DNA of 63,594 nt from NCBI GenBank assembly GCA_016927115.1, contig JAFGNH010000052.1, positions 1 to 63,594 on the forward strand, given 5' to 3'. The stretch comes from Anaerolineales bacterium (GTDB lineage Bacteria; Chloroflexota; Anaerolineae; Anaerolineales; E44-bin32). How positions within the stretch are numbered: position 1 is the first letter of the stretch; the number at the start of each line of letters is the position of its first letter. The position numbers were made by a program, and so were the translations under genes. Positions 8,185-16,414 of this stretch are shown in pieces. The notes under the pieces were generated by a model. That model did no database searches. It saw only the letters and a list, made by a program, of their open reading frames with translations, and had not been told where the DNA came from.

Positions 8185-9433
8185 CTGTTTTCTCCCCGGT
8201 AGAAGTATATTCAGGTTCAGCAATTGGCAGGGTAAAAAAGAAATTGCTGCCCTCATCGACCTTGCTGATTACATCTATTGTGCCTTGGTGCTGCTCGACG
8301 ATTTTTCTGCAGATATGCAGGCCGAGTCCGGTTCCCCGGATGGCTCGTTCTGTCTGCGGCACCCGGTAAAAACGTTCAAACAGGTGGCTGATGTGGTCAT
8401 TGGAAATACCTATGCCTTTATCGATCACTTCAATTCTAATAAAGTTGTTCTGGCGCACAGCACGCAGCGTGACAGTTGAACCAGGAGCATATTTTGCCGC
8501 GTTTGACAGTAGATTGTCGAGCACCTGCGCAATCCTGGTGGAGTCAGCATACACTTCGGGCAGGTCTGGCTCAATATCTGCCTTTAGCGGCATTTCATGG
8601 TAGGCGGCTTCGCTGCGATTGATCGCATCGCGGATTATGGTGGATACAACACAATTTTCATAGGTCATACGGATGAGTCCACTGCTCAAACGTGAAGAAT
8701 CCAGTAGATCGTCGATCAATTCACGCAGCCGGTCGGCTTCCTCGTCCATGATTTGCAGGAATTCATGCCTGGTTTCCTCTTCCCACTCGACATCATCTCT
8801 GAGTAATGTGGTGACGTACCCTTTGATAAAACCCAGAGGTGATCGCAATTCATGGGAGACAGTTGATATAAATTCATCCTGCATCCTGGCAAGTTCTCGT
8901 TGGGCTTCCAGGGATGCGATTCGCAGTGCCATACGCTGGGATTCAAGCAGCTGGCCCACGTGCCAACTCACAAATTCTGCGAGGCGGATATGTTCCGGAG
9001 GAAAGGATGGCCCTCCAAAGCGGCCGAATACAAGCCCACCAAGCCATTTTCCAACCACATGGACGGGCAGGCCCAGATAATCGCGCCGGCGCTCACGGCC
9101 TTTAATTTCCGCTCCTGCATCTTCCTGTCGCAGCACCGTCTGGCCTGTACGGAACGCTTCCAATGCAGCGGGTTCTCCCCAGTCCAGTTCTGCCTCATGT
9201 GACCGGCCGCGCCCCAGCGCTCGTGCGTAGGACGGTTCCAGTTCAGAGGTTTCCTCATTATAAAGGTACAGGGAAACAACATCGAAGATGAAAATTGTAC
9301 GTGCCAACCTGAAAATTGCGTCCATGCCGCTTTCTGTGTCTGGAGATTCTGCGACAATGCGTGCAATCGCATAAACAGCGTTCAGTTCAACGCCATGGGT
9401 ATTATGATTTGTCAGGTTGCCTGGCTGTGTCAT
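8174..9433 (-). CDS. GAF-domain sensor histidine kinase
   Basis: A 419-residue soluble histidine kinase with no membrane segment. A GAF-like domain spans about 20-165, a short coiled coil leads into HisKA with phospho-acceptor H194 (STVSHELRSPL), and the catalytic domain carries the N box DNLLSNAAKY, G1 DKGIGI and G2 GTGLGL. All catalytic motifs look intact. It overlaps the upstream kinase gene by ATGA and the downstream OmpR-type regulator by 11 bases, so all three are made together. The GAF domain points to an intracellular small-molecule or redox cue; the ligand is not predictable here. Confidence 0.92.
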   Translation of the reverse strand: MTQPGNLTNHNTHGVELNAVYAIARIVAESPDTESGMDAIFRLARTIFIFDVVSLYLYNEETSELEPSYARALGRGRSHEAELDWGEPAALEAFRTGQTVLRQEDAGAEIKGRERRRDYLGLPVHVVGKWLGGLVFGRFGGPSFPPEHIRLAEFVSWHVGQLLESQRMALRIASLEAQRELARMQDEFISTVSHELRSPLGFIKGYVTTLLRDDVEWEEETRHEFLQIMDEEADRLRELIDDLLDSSRLSSGLIRMTYENCVVSTIIRDAINRSEAAYHEMPLKADIEPDLPEVYADSTRIAQVLDNLLSNAAKYAPGSTVTLRAVRQNNFIRIEVIDKGIGISNDHISHLFERFYRVPQTERAIRGTGLGLHICRKIVEQHQGTIDVISKVDEGSNFFFTLPIAEPEYTSTGEKTDAI

Positions 9434-10620
9434 AACATCTCTCTGGCATGGGGCAGCACAAAACCGAATTGACTTCCTTCTCCTTCAGTGCTGGTAATTT
9501 TCAAATCTGTACCATGACTGTCGAGAATTAATTTCACCAATGCCAGGCCGATTCCTGTTCCTCCGTAGCTCCGTGTTGGGGAGCTGTCAAGTTGGTGGAA
9601 TGGCTCAAATAATTCGCCCAGGCGGCCTTCCGGGATACCAATTCCTGTATCGCGGACTCTAAACAGAACCAGCTTGTCAAACGGCATGACCGACAGGGTG
9701 ACAGCACCGCCGTCGGGGGTGAATTTTATTGCATTATCCAGCAGCTGGACCAGGACCCAACGGATACGATCACAATCTGCATATATTTCAGGGATGATGT
9801 CAGGCATTTCCAGACCGAGTTTGATCCCTTTCAGGGAAGCCTTTTCAAAAGATTGGGAGTAGATCTCTTTGATAACGGGAATAATTTCGATCGGTGAAAG
9901 GCGCAGTGTGAGCCCCTCGCGAGATGCGGTGGAAAATTCGATAAGATCCTCGATCAGTTTTTCCAGGCGAGTAGAAGCCCGCCGCATAACATCAAACCCC
10001 TGCTTCTGCTTCTCTGTAATGGGGCCCAGGTCACCATCACCAATTAACTCGAGATAACCTTTCAGATGAGCTAATGGTGTGCGTAGTTCGTGAGATACGT
10101 TGGATATCAGATTAGCTTTGAGCTGGTTTAGTTCCGTCAGCTTTTCAAGAGCTTTTTGCAGCTCAGTAGTTCTTTCAGCCACTCTCTCTTCAAGCATCCG
10201 GTTTGCTTCCTGCAGGGCAGCATTCAGTTCAAGGATCTGCTGATTAATGGCCCGGTCCAGTGTTTCCAGATCAACAAAATCGAGATCGATGAGTGTCTGC
10301 CCGAGAAGTCGGTGCTGTCCCGCGTCAGAAAGCTTTCTCTGGTGTTTAAGTGCAATGTCCAGCTGCTGGCGGGTGAGAATACCCTGATCCAGCAGGTATT
10401 CACCAATGCGTGGGACAAATGATGTTGGTAGTTGGGGGATTGGCGCTGTATTTGGCGAGCCTTCCAGAAACGCCCGTTCTGCGAGGAGAGCAGCCAGCAT
10501 CAGATCCACACCACAATCAGGACACGCCCTGCTGTCTGCCGGGATGGTGCTTCCACATTGAGGGCAAACGATCGAGGTGCTGGATTTATCTTGAAGAGAA
10601 TTTACCATGGCTGTTTCCAT
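9430..10620 (-). CDS. Histidine kinase with N-terminal zinc ribbon and MshEN-like domain
   Basis: A 396-residue cytosolic kinase. Residues 19-36 form a zinc ribbon (CPQC...CPDC). Residues about 70-132 resemble the N-terminal domain of type II secretion/pilus ATPases (GEYLLDQGILTRQQLDIAL, LGQTLIDLDFVDLETLDRAI), a fold that binds c-di-GMP in some relatives. A coiled coil (130-165) leads to HisKA with H177 (SNVSHELRTPL), then an intact catalytic domain (DNAIKF, DTGIGI, GTGIGL). It is the first gene of the operon that ends in CpaF. A second ATG (residue 5) could be the true start; neither has a strong ribosome site. Confidence 0.88.
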   Translation of the reverse strand: METAMVNSLQDKSSTSIVCPQCGSTIPADSRACPDCGVDLMLAALLAERAFLEGSPNTAPIPQLPTSFVPRIGEYLLDQGILTRQQLDIALKHQRKLSDAGQHRLLGQTLIDLDFVDLETLDRAINQQILELNAALQEANRMLEERVAERTTELQKALEKLTELNQLKANLISNVSHELRTPLAHLKGYLELIGDGDLGPITEKQKQGFDVMRRASTRLEKLIEDLIEFSTASREGLTLRLSPIEIIPVIKEIYSQSFEKASLKGIKLGLEMPDIIPEIYADCDRIRWVLVQLLDNAIKFTPDGGAVTLSVMPFDKLVLFRVRDTGIGIPEGRLGELFEPFHQLDSSPTRSYGGTGIGLALVKLILDSHGTDLKITSTEGEGSQFGFVLPHAREML

Positions 10621-10638
10621 TTATGCTTTCTTTATCCA

Positions 10639-10667
10639 ATCTTAGACATTTATGGTGGGTTGGGCAA
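10639..10667 (-). promoter_or_regulatory. Promoter of the kinase-regulator-CpaE-CpaF operon
   Basis: On the minus strand, TTGCCC (10662-10667) is 17 bases from TAAGAT (10639-10644), starting transcription about 10-15 bases before the first kinase gene. It is divergent from the lone receiver gene at 10755, so a short shared region of about 130 bases holds both promoters. Confidence 0.5.
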
Positions 10668-10708
10668 GTGCGGAAGGTTGGATGAATGATAGCAGGCTGT
10701 AAGGTTTT

Positions 10709-10737
10709 TTCGACCCTGTTTCATGGATAATTATAAT
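10709..10737 (+). promoter_or_regulatory. Promoter of the single-domain receiver gene
   Basis: TTCGAC (10709-10714), 17-base spacer and a perfect TATAAT (10732-10737). The expected start is near 10744, leaving a leader of about 11 bases that just includes the GGAGA ribosome site. Confidence 0.6.
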
Positions 10738-10754
10738 AGGGAAAAGGAGATCTT

Positions 10755-11144
10755 ATGGCTATCAGTGTGTTACTGGTTGATGATGACCCTGATTTTTCCA
10801 TTATGCTGCGCACACTCCTTCAGGGGCAGGATTTTCAAGTCCATTCTGTACTTTCCGGAGAGAGAGCGGTTGCCATGTGCAGGTCGATGGAGTTGGATGT
10901 GGTCATTCTCGATCTGTTGATGCCGGGGATGGATGGATGGGAAGTATGCCAGCAAATCCGAGCCTTTTCAGATATTCCCATTCTGATACTTTCTGCGCTT
11001 GGTGCACCAGCGAATGTCGCTCGCGCACTCGATGCAGGTGCAGATGATTACCTGATCAAACCTGTGCATGCAAGTGTACTGAGTTCCAGATTGCGTGCGC
11101 TTGTGCGCCGCTCTGTACTACAGGTTCGTGTACCAGCAGCCTGA
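10755..11144 (+). CDS. Single-domain response regulator (receiver only)
   Basis: A 129-residue stand-alone receiver domain: acidic pocket DDD (9-11), phospho-acceptor D53 (VILDLLMPGMDG), S80 and K102 (YLIKP). Only about 15 residues follow the receiver, so there is no output domain. It is divergent from the histidine-kinase operon, which has two kinases but one obvious DNA-binding regulator, so this protein may be the phosphorylation partner of the second kinase or a phosphate sink. That pairing is inferred from position only. The ATG at 10755 has GGAGA 5-9 bases upstream. Confidence 0.9.
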   Translation: MAISVLLVDDDPDFSIMLRTLLQGQDFQVHSVLSGERAVAMCRSMELDVVILDLLMPGMDGWEVCQQIRAFSDIPILILSALGAPANVARALDAGADDYLIKPVHASVLSSRLRALVRRSVLQVRVPAA

Positions 11145-11207
11145 TCCTAGCGGGGTTGTTTTACACTCAGGATTCTGCTGGATAGATTTACGCTGGTTCT
11201 TTTGAGC

Positions 11208-11236
11208 GCTGCCCGTGACCGGGAATCACGGGCAGC
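11208..11236. terminator. Bidirectional intrinsic terminator
   Basis: A perfect 11-bp stem GCTGCCCGTGA/TCACGGGCAGC (11208-11218 and 11226-11236) around a 7-nt loop. CTTTT follows on the plus strand and AAAAG precedes it, serving both convergent genes (receiver and SDR). Confidence 0.8.
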
Positions 11237-11243
11237 AGTTCTT

Positions 11244-12032
11244 TTAAAGGGCTGCACGGACTTCACCGCCATCAAACATCAAGGCATGTCCATGGATAAA
11301 AGAAGCGGCGGGGGAAACAAGCCAGGCAATCGTTCTGCCGAACTCTTCCGGAGTACCCATTCTGCCAAGCGGGATATCAGCTGTAATCTGTGCAGTTTCC
11401 TCTTCTATTGTGGTATTTCTAACGCCGGCTCTGTGCTGCAGGAGCTGTGTTACGCGTTCTGTTCTTGTCCAGGCAGGATTGATTGAGTTAACCCGGATAC
11501 CGTGGGGGCCAAGTTCATTCGCCAGGGATTTCATAAGACCAATTACAGCCATCCGCAGCGCATTCGACAGTACAAGGTTATCCAGCGGCTGCTTTACAGT
11601 GAAGGACTGGCTGGTGACGATGCTTCCCGATCCTGCTTTCTTCATATGAGGGATGACTTCATAGCAAAGGTGGACCGTGCTCATCAATGTGAGGTCGATT
11701 GCGGACCGCCAGTCGTCTGGAGTAAGATTCAGGAAGTTGCCCGGAGGGGGGCCTCCGGCATTGATGATAAGGATGTCGATATGCCCGCATGATTCAATAG
11801 TCTGCTGTACAAGAGCTCTAATATCCTCTGGCTGGGTGAGGTCTGCCTGAATCGCCAGAGGGAGCTGTCCTGTGTGTGATTGAATTTCTTCAGCTGCGCT
11901 ATGGATCTTCTCTGAGTGTGAGCTGAAAACAACCCGGGCACCTTCTGCAGCCAGGGCCAGTGCAGCTGCCTTTCCCAGGCCGCGTGAAGCAGCTGTAACA
12001 AGAGCTGTTTTACCGGTTAATCCCAGATCCAT
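11244..12032 (-). CDS. Atypical short-chain dehydrogenase/reductase
   Basis: A 262-residue Rossmann-fold protein. The cofactor loop TAASRGLG is at 13-20, followed by NAG at the beta-4 strand (IINAGGPPPG), and it has the usual SDR length. The active site is unusual: where classical SDRs have YxxxK, this protein reads LSNALRMAVIGL, giving Ser and Arg in place of Tyr and Lys. This S-x-x-x-R form occurs in a recurrent subfamily annotated as 3-oxoacyl-ACP reductase-like; catalytic competence is uncertain. I place the start at 12032, which has GGGAGG upstream; an upstream GTG at 12083 would overlap the DUF503 gene. It probably shares a transcript with DUF503 and lipM. Confidence 0.85.
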   Translation of the reverse strand: MDLGLTGKTALVTAASRGLGKAAALALAAEGARVVFSSHSEKIHSAAEEIQSHTGQLPLAIQADLTQPEDIRALVQQTIESCGHIDILIINAGGPPPGNFLNLTPDDWRSAIDLTLMSTVHLCYEVIPHMKKAGSGSIVTSQSFTVKQPLDNLVLSNALRMAVIGLMKSLANELGPHGIRVNSINPAWTRTERVTQLLQHRAGVRNTTIEEETAQITADIPLGRMGTPEEFGRTIAWLVSPAASFIHGHALMFDGGEVRAAL

Positions 12033-12079
12033 CTTTTCCTCCCATCTGTTGTTCAGCCGTTTCCTGTTCCGGCTGGTAT

Positions 12080-12379
12080 TCACAGCATGCTGAATTCATA
12101 ATCTACAATTTGTACGTCCGGGCGGGTTTTTTCGATCCAGCGTGGAATTTTCTCGAGGATCGGCTGAATATGCTGCTGGCTGTTGCTGACAAGCCCACAA
12201 GCCAGCACCGCACTCTGGTGGTAATCATGAGCACCAATTTCTGCAGCGGAAATATTATAGTTCTTGTGCAGAGCTGCAAGCAGTGGCTTAAGCACACTGC
12301 GCTTATGTTTTAGAGAAGCACAACCAGGGATGTACAACTGGATTGTTAATAACCCGATATGAACTGTATCGCCGCTCAT
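12080..12379 (-). CDS. DUF503 (YlxP-like) small protein
   Basis: A 99-residue DUF503 protein. The pattern MSGDTVHIGLLTIQLYIPGCASLKHKR with later EIGAHDYHQSAVLACGLVSN matches the family, whose members in Firmicutes sit in the nusA-infB operon (YlxP). Here it is instead between lipM and an SDR, while the nusA operon of this window lacks it. The start at 12379 follows a GTGAAAG sequence; the longer frame adds 33 residues unlike the family. The fold is ferredoxin-like; the molecular role is not established. Confidence 0.85.
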   Translation of the reverse strand: MSGDTVHIGLLTIQLYIPGCASLKHKRSVLKPLLAALHKNYNISAAEIGAHDYHQSAVLACGLVSNSQQHIQPILEKIPRWIEKTRPDVQIVDYEFSML

Positions 12380-12521
12380 GTCTTTCACCGCTGTGTTGGG
12401 TTTCCAGGAGAACAAAAACCCTGGATTTCTCCGGGTGATTGGACTGGATGTAGTGTACTGATAATCTGCGGATAGCAACCGGCAGCAGGAATAAAAAAAC
12501 TGCGTGCGGGAAGCAGCTTAA

Positions 12522-13352
12522 TTATATCCGATTGGTCCAATCCGCATGGGAGTAGCGGTCCTGTTCGAGCTGAAGAGCCAGTTTGTTTTCCTGCCCGGTC
12601 AGGGGAGCCTCTTCGAGTGTGAGATCGAAAACCTCCCGAAAACCGGCTGCGATTGTTTCACCGACGACACGAGGGTCGAGCTGTTTGCCGACAAGTTTTT
12701 CAACAGTGATTGCGCGTTCATGAACACGAAGGACGGCTTTTTTACGCTCCGCGTCTGAGGAGAAATAGAGAGCATTGCAGATACGGCTGATATCGCCTGT
12801 GAGAGGTATTGTACCGTGCTGGAGCACTGCATTCTTTCGCCGCACCTGGGCGCTGCCTACAAGTTTTTTCCCCAGCGCTGTAATTTCATAAACGGAAGGA
12901 ACTTCAAAACATACTGGTTCCTGCTGCGCATGAGGTACAGTCTGCGTGTGTTCTTTGGTTTCGATGGGAAGATCCAGCAGCCGCAGACCATGGATGATGG
13001 CTTTACTGATTCGGCGGTAGCTGGCCAACACACCACCGGAAACAAGGGATTCACTCAACGGTGCCGAGATGGAATAGGTGAGTTCGTCAGTGTGCAGGAT
13101 AGCCCTTCCACCGGTTGGCCGTCTCACCAGGTCCCAGCCGGCTTCCGAAATCCGTGCCAGGTCGGCCTGGACAAGCGGTTGTGTATAGCCGAGTGAGAGG
13201 CAGGGAGGATCCCAGGTATAGAAACGAATCGTGGGGAGGCTGTTGTACTTCCCGACTTCCTCCACGATTGCATCGTCTATTGCCATATTTTTACTGCCGC
13301 GTTCGGGGGGCGTCCACAGTAAACGCCAGGGATCAGCGCGATGTTTATTCAT
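12522..13352 (-). CDS. lipM: LipM-type octanoyl-[ACP]:protein N-octanoyltransferase
   Basis: A 276-residue BPL/LplA/LipB-fold acyltransferase that moves the octanoyl group from acyl-carrier protein to lipoyl domains, the first step of lipoate synthesis. The substrate motif RRPTGGRAILH is at 77-87. Cys148 (CFEVPSVYEI) fits the LipM nucleophile, and the lysine in LGKKLVGSAQ (about 162) is conserved. The presence of the cysteine favours LipM over lipoate ligase, although a LipL-like amidotransferase is not excluded. I choose the ATG at 13352 because a consensus promoter ends 8 bases before it, which implies a leaderless message. An upstream GTG/ATG would lie inside the promoter. Confidence 0.83.
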   Translation of the reverse strand: MNKHRADPWRLLWTPPERGSKNMAIDDAIVEEVGKYNSLPTIRFYTWDPPCLSLGYTQPLVQADLARISEAGWDLVRRPTGGRAILHTDELTYSISAPLSESLVSGGVLASYRRISKAIIHGLRLLDLPIETKEHTQTVPHAQQEPVCFEVPSVYEITALGKKLVGSAQVRRKNAVLQHGTIPLTGDISRICNALYFSSDAERKKAVLRVHERAITVEKLVGKQLDPRVVGETIAAGFREVFDLTLEEAPLTGQENKLALQLEQDRYSHADWTNRI

Positions 13353-13359
13353 GACGGCC

Positions 13360-13388
13360 ATTATACTAGCTGCACAGGCAGCTTCCAA
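13360..13388 (-). promoter_or_regulatory. Promoter giving a leaderless lipM transcript
   Basis: Minus strand: TTGGAA (13383-13388), 17-base spacer, perfect TATAAT (13360-13365). The A of the lipM ATG (13352) is 8 bases after the last T, so it falls at about +1/+2. No ribosome site is present. Confidence 0.65.
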
Positions 13389-13553
13389 CAGGTTCGCGGG
13401 GGGAGGATAAGAGTAATTCGGGATGCCTGCCGGGGGGGAGAAAATTATAGCCGGTGAGCTTCCTGAAAAAAAATGGTGAAAAGCACTCCATAGTAAAATT
13501 CGGGTATACTCAAGCCGGAACGTGAAAATTGATTCTTCTGCAGGTGAGTACTT

Positions 13554-14840
13554 ATGTATCGAAATCCCAAGATTGCTGCTGTGCTGCTGGTTTTTCTCTG
13601 TGCCGCACTATTTTCAGCCTGCCAAAGTGGTGGAACGCTGGAAGTGTCTGCAACACCTTCGGCTTCAGCTCCTCAAGAAACTGCTTCTCCTATGCCATCG
13701 GCAACGGTTATTCGACCGCGCCAGCAGGGTTCAATCGAGATCTGGACTTCATGGGAGGACGACAAGCTTGAAGTACTCACCAATACGCTGGTGGCGTTTC
13801 AAGAGAGTTTCCCGGATATTGTGGTTTCTATCCGGTACTATTCTGAGCAGGAACTGTATGAGGCCTTCCGCGAAGGATACCAGCAGGGACAATCACCGAC
13901 TATTCTGATCAGCCGCTCCAATATTGGGCCAGATTTGAAAAGATCGAACATGGTGTCCGATCTGACAGAGCGCATCCCTGAGACATACCAGCAGGAAATT
14001 TACCAGCACCTCTGGTCTCAGATTACTTATGACCAGCAAGTGATAGGGCTGCCGCTTGAGCAGGTCGGATATGTCCTGATACGCAACCGCCAGCTCATGC
14101 CGGACAGGGCAGCCACGGTTGACGATCTGGCCACTTCGGCGCGAAGTGTTACCGATGGCCTGGTTATTGGGGCAGCTCTTGATCTGGGGTTTCCGATCTC
14201 TTCCAGTTTTATGACTGTTTGCAACAGTCTGCTTACCGATGCCTATCTGCAGCCCGCATTCAATACCGATGAGGGAATCTGCTGGATGGAACTGCTTGCA
14301 CGCCTTCATCGAATAGGGAAGACGTCCTTCAATGACGACGAAGATCTTAACTTTTTTCTTCAGGACCGAGCGGCATGGATCATTGCAGAAACGAGTCAGC
14401 TGAAGTCTGTTAGCGAAGAAATCGGGGAGAATTGGGTCGCGGTAGATTTCTGGCCGATCTACGATGCCAATGAACGCCGGCTTGCCGGCTATGTCTGGAC
14501 AGAGAATGCATACCTGGTATCCGGTCATTCAATGGAAGATACTGAGTTGTCCTGGGCATTTCTATCCTATCTGACCTCACTCGACGTTCAAACCGAGATC
14601 ACCCGGCAGCTTGGTATACGGCAGATTCCGGTGCTGGAGGCGGTGCCGCTTGATGATCTGCTGCTGCGTCAGGCTGTTTTTGTACTTGAACGCGGGATTG
14701 AGTATCCTGTCGAGCTTGATCTGGATCTCTTTGCCCGGGGGATGGAGCCAGAGATGCTGGACGTGCTTCAGGGTGGTGATCCCGGACTGGCGTTGGAGCG
14801 AGCGGAGAAATCTGTGGAAAAGCTGCTCGCAGGCTCCTGA
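13554..14840 (+). CDS. ABC-type extracellular solute-binding lipoprotein (family 1, sugar type)
   Basis: A 428-residue lipoprotein. The signal peptide ends in a lipobox (LFSAC, Cys23), followed by a Ser/Thr/Pro-rich linker to about residue 60. The mature part opens with SIEIWTSWEDDKLEVLTNTL, typical of maltose/maltodextrin-type family 1 binding proteins, and shows the usual alternating two-lobe pattern to the C-terminus. It should sit on the outer face of the cytoplasmic membrane and hand a ligand to an ABC permease, but no permease genes are near. The GH13 gene 75 bases downstream makes malto-oligosaccharides the best guess. AGGTGAG precedes the ATG. Confidence 0.85.
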   Translation: MYRNPKIAAVLLVFLCAALFSACQSGGTLEVSATPSASAPQETASPMPSATVIRPRQQGSIEIWTSWEDDKLEVLTNTLVAFQESFPDIVVSIRYYSEQELYEAFREGYQQGQSPTILISRSNIGPDLKRSNMVSDLTERIPETYQQEIYQHLWSQITYDQQVIGLPLEQVGYVLIRNRQLMPDRAATVDDLATSARSVTDGLVIGAALDLGFPISSSFMTVCNSLLTDAYLQPAFNTDEGICWMELLARLHRIGKTSFNDDEDLNFFLQDRAAWIIAETSQLKSVSEEIGENWVAVDFWPIYDANERRLAGYVWTENAYLVSGHSMEDTELSWAFLSYLTSLDVQTEITRQLGIRQIPVLEAVPLDDLLLRQAVFVLERGIEYPVELDLDLFARGMEPEMLDVLQGGDPGLALERAEKSVEKLLAGS

Positions 14841-14915
14841 GAACGTCCTTTGGAATGTAGAAATATTTAATGGAAAAGTTCGAAAGAGAAATCTCTTTTC
14901 TCGTAGAGGAAGTAT

Positions 14916-16355
14916 ATGAGTGTACCATCGTGGGTTGCTGATTCAATTTTTTATCAAATTTTTCCGGACAGGTTTGCCAATGGTGATACTGGAAATGATC
15001 CGGGGAACGTACAACCATGGGGCGCGATTCCTACAAACCGCGGCTTTCAGGGGGGAGATTTAAGCGGCATTCTGCAGGGATTGTCTTATCTGCAGGACCT
15101 GGGTGTGAATGCGCTTTACCTGAACCCGATCTTTTTTGCTACGACAAACCACCGGTACAACACAACGGATTATTTCAGGATCGATCCCCGGCTGGGTACC
15201 AGGCAGACATTCCTGCAGCTTCTGAATGAAGCTCATGCAGCAGGGATCCGTGTGATTCTGGATGGGGTGTTTAACCATACAGGGCGCGGTTTTTTTGCTT
15301 TTCAGGATATTCTGGAGAATGAAAAGGACTCTCCTTATCGCGATTGGTACCATGTTCACGGCCTTCCCCTGGATGCCTATGGTCTCGGAAACCCAAAGCA
15401 GTATGAGGCATGGTGGGGGTTGAGAGAGCTTCCCAAGTTGAACACCGATACAAAGGACGTGCGGGAATATATTTTCAGTGTAGCAAAATACTGGATAGAT
15501 CAGGGAATAGATGGCTGGCGTCTCGATGTCCCCAATGAAATTGATGATGATGCCTTCTGGCAGGAATTCCGGACTGTGGTAAAAAGTGCCAACCCGGATG
15601 CCTACCTGGTGGGAGAAATCTGGGAGATCGATCCGCGATGGGTGGGCGATGGACATTTTGATGGGTTGATGCATTATCCATTCAGGGACTATTTACTTGA
15701 TTATCTGGCAAAAGGAAAAACAACTGGCGCCGAATTCAGCCGCAGGATCGGCGACTTGATCAACCGGTATCCTGCTGGACAGGAATTTTCCCAATTTCTA
15801 ACACTAGGCTCCCATGATACAGAGCGTCTTCATACTATGTGTGGAGAGGATATCGATAGAGTTAGAATCGCCTTCCTGATCCAGTTTGTTTACCCCGGTA
15901 CTCCCGTCATCTACTATGGCGATGAAATTGGACTTGCCGGCGGGAAAGATCCTGATAATCGACGGGCGTTTCCATGGGATCAGGACAAATGGTCACTCCG
16001 TCTGCGATCATGGATTCAGGAACTGATACGGATTCGAAAAGATTCTCCTGCGCTTCGACACGGACAATGGGTTCCTTTGTCCTCTGAGGATCAGAAGCTG
16101 TGTGTCTTTGGCCGAAGCCTGCGTGAGGAGGACATCGTAGTTGTGGTCAATACAACCAGTGATGAGCGCCCGTTTTCGATCGAACTTCCTGAGACAATGA
16201 GCACTGGTTCCACCTGGACTGACCTGTTGACAGGTTCGACTTTCACCGGAAGCAGAACCATCGCAGGCCGCATAAAACCATACACCGGGTACATTCTTCA
16301 ACAGGCAGCTTTATTGAGGGAGCGAATCCAGGTCAATGGCAGGATGTCAGGGTAG
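14916..16355 (+). CDS. GH13 alpha-glucan hydrolase (neopullulanase/cyclomaltodextrinase type)
   Basis: A 479-residue alpha-amylase-superfamily enzyme without a signal peptide, so cytoplasmic. Conserved region I is DGVFNH (116-121), region II holds the nucleophile D204 (GWRLDVPNE), region III the acid/base E234 (VGEIW), and region IV is SHDTER with D301. The fifth region reads LPKLN (172-176), a mark of the neopullulanase/cyclomaltodextrinase group. The N-terminal domain that many group members use for dimers is absent: the barrel starts almost at residue 5 (WVADSIFYQIFPDRF). It probably breaks down imported malto-oligosaccharides bound by the upstream lipoprotein. AGAGGAAG precedes the ATG. 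Confidence 0.92.
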   Translation: MSVPSWVADSIFYQIFPDRFANGDTGNDPGNVQPWGAIPTNRGFQGGDLSGILQGLSYLQDLGVNALYLNPIFFATTNHRYNTTDYFRIDPRLGTRQTFLQLLNEAHAAGIRVILDGVFNHTGRGFFAFQDILENEKDSPYRDWYHVHGLPLDAYGLGNPKQYEAWWGLRELPKLNTDTKDVREYIFSVAKYWIDQGIDGWRLDVPNEIDDDAFWQEFRTVVKSANPDAYLVGEIWEIDPRWVGDGHFDGLMHYPFRDYLLDYLAKGKTTGAEFSRRIGDLINRYPAGQEFSQFLTLGSHDTERLHTMCGEDIDRVRIAFLIQFVYPGTPVIYYGDEIGLAGGKDPDNRRAFPWDQDKWSLRLRSWIQELIRIRKDSPALRHGQWVPLSSEDQKLCVFGRSLREEDIVVVVNTTSDERPFSIELPETMSTGSTWTDLLTGSTFTGSRTIAGRIKPYTGYILQQAALLRERIQVNGRMSG

Positions 16356-16414
16356 ACCGGCCAGGCAGCCTTCGGAATATCACCAGGTGGGATCGCCGCA
16401 GGGCGGGGAGCATG

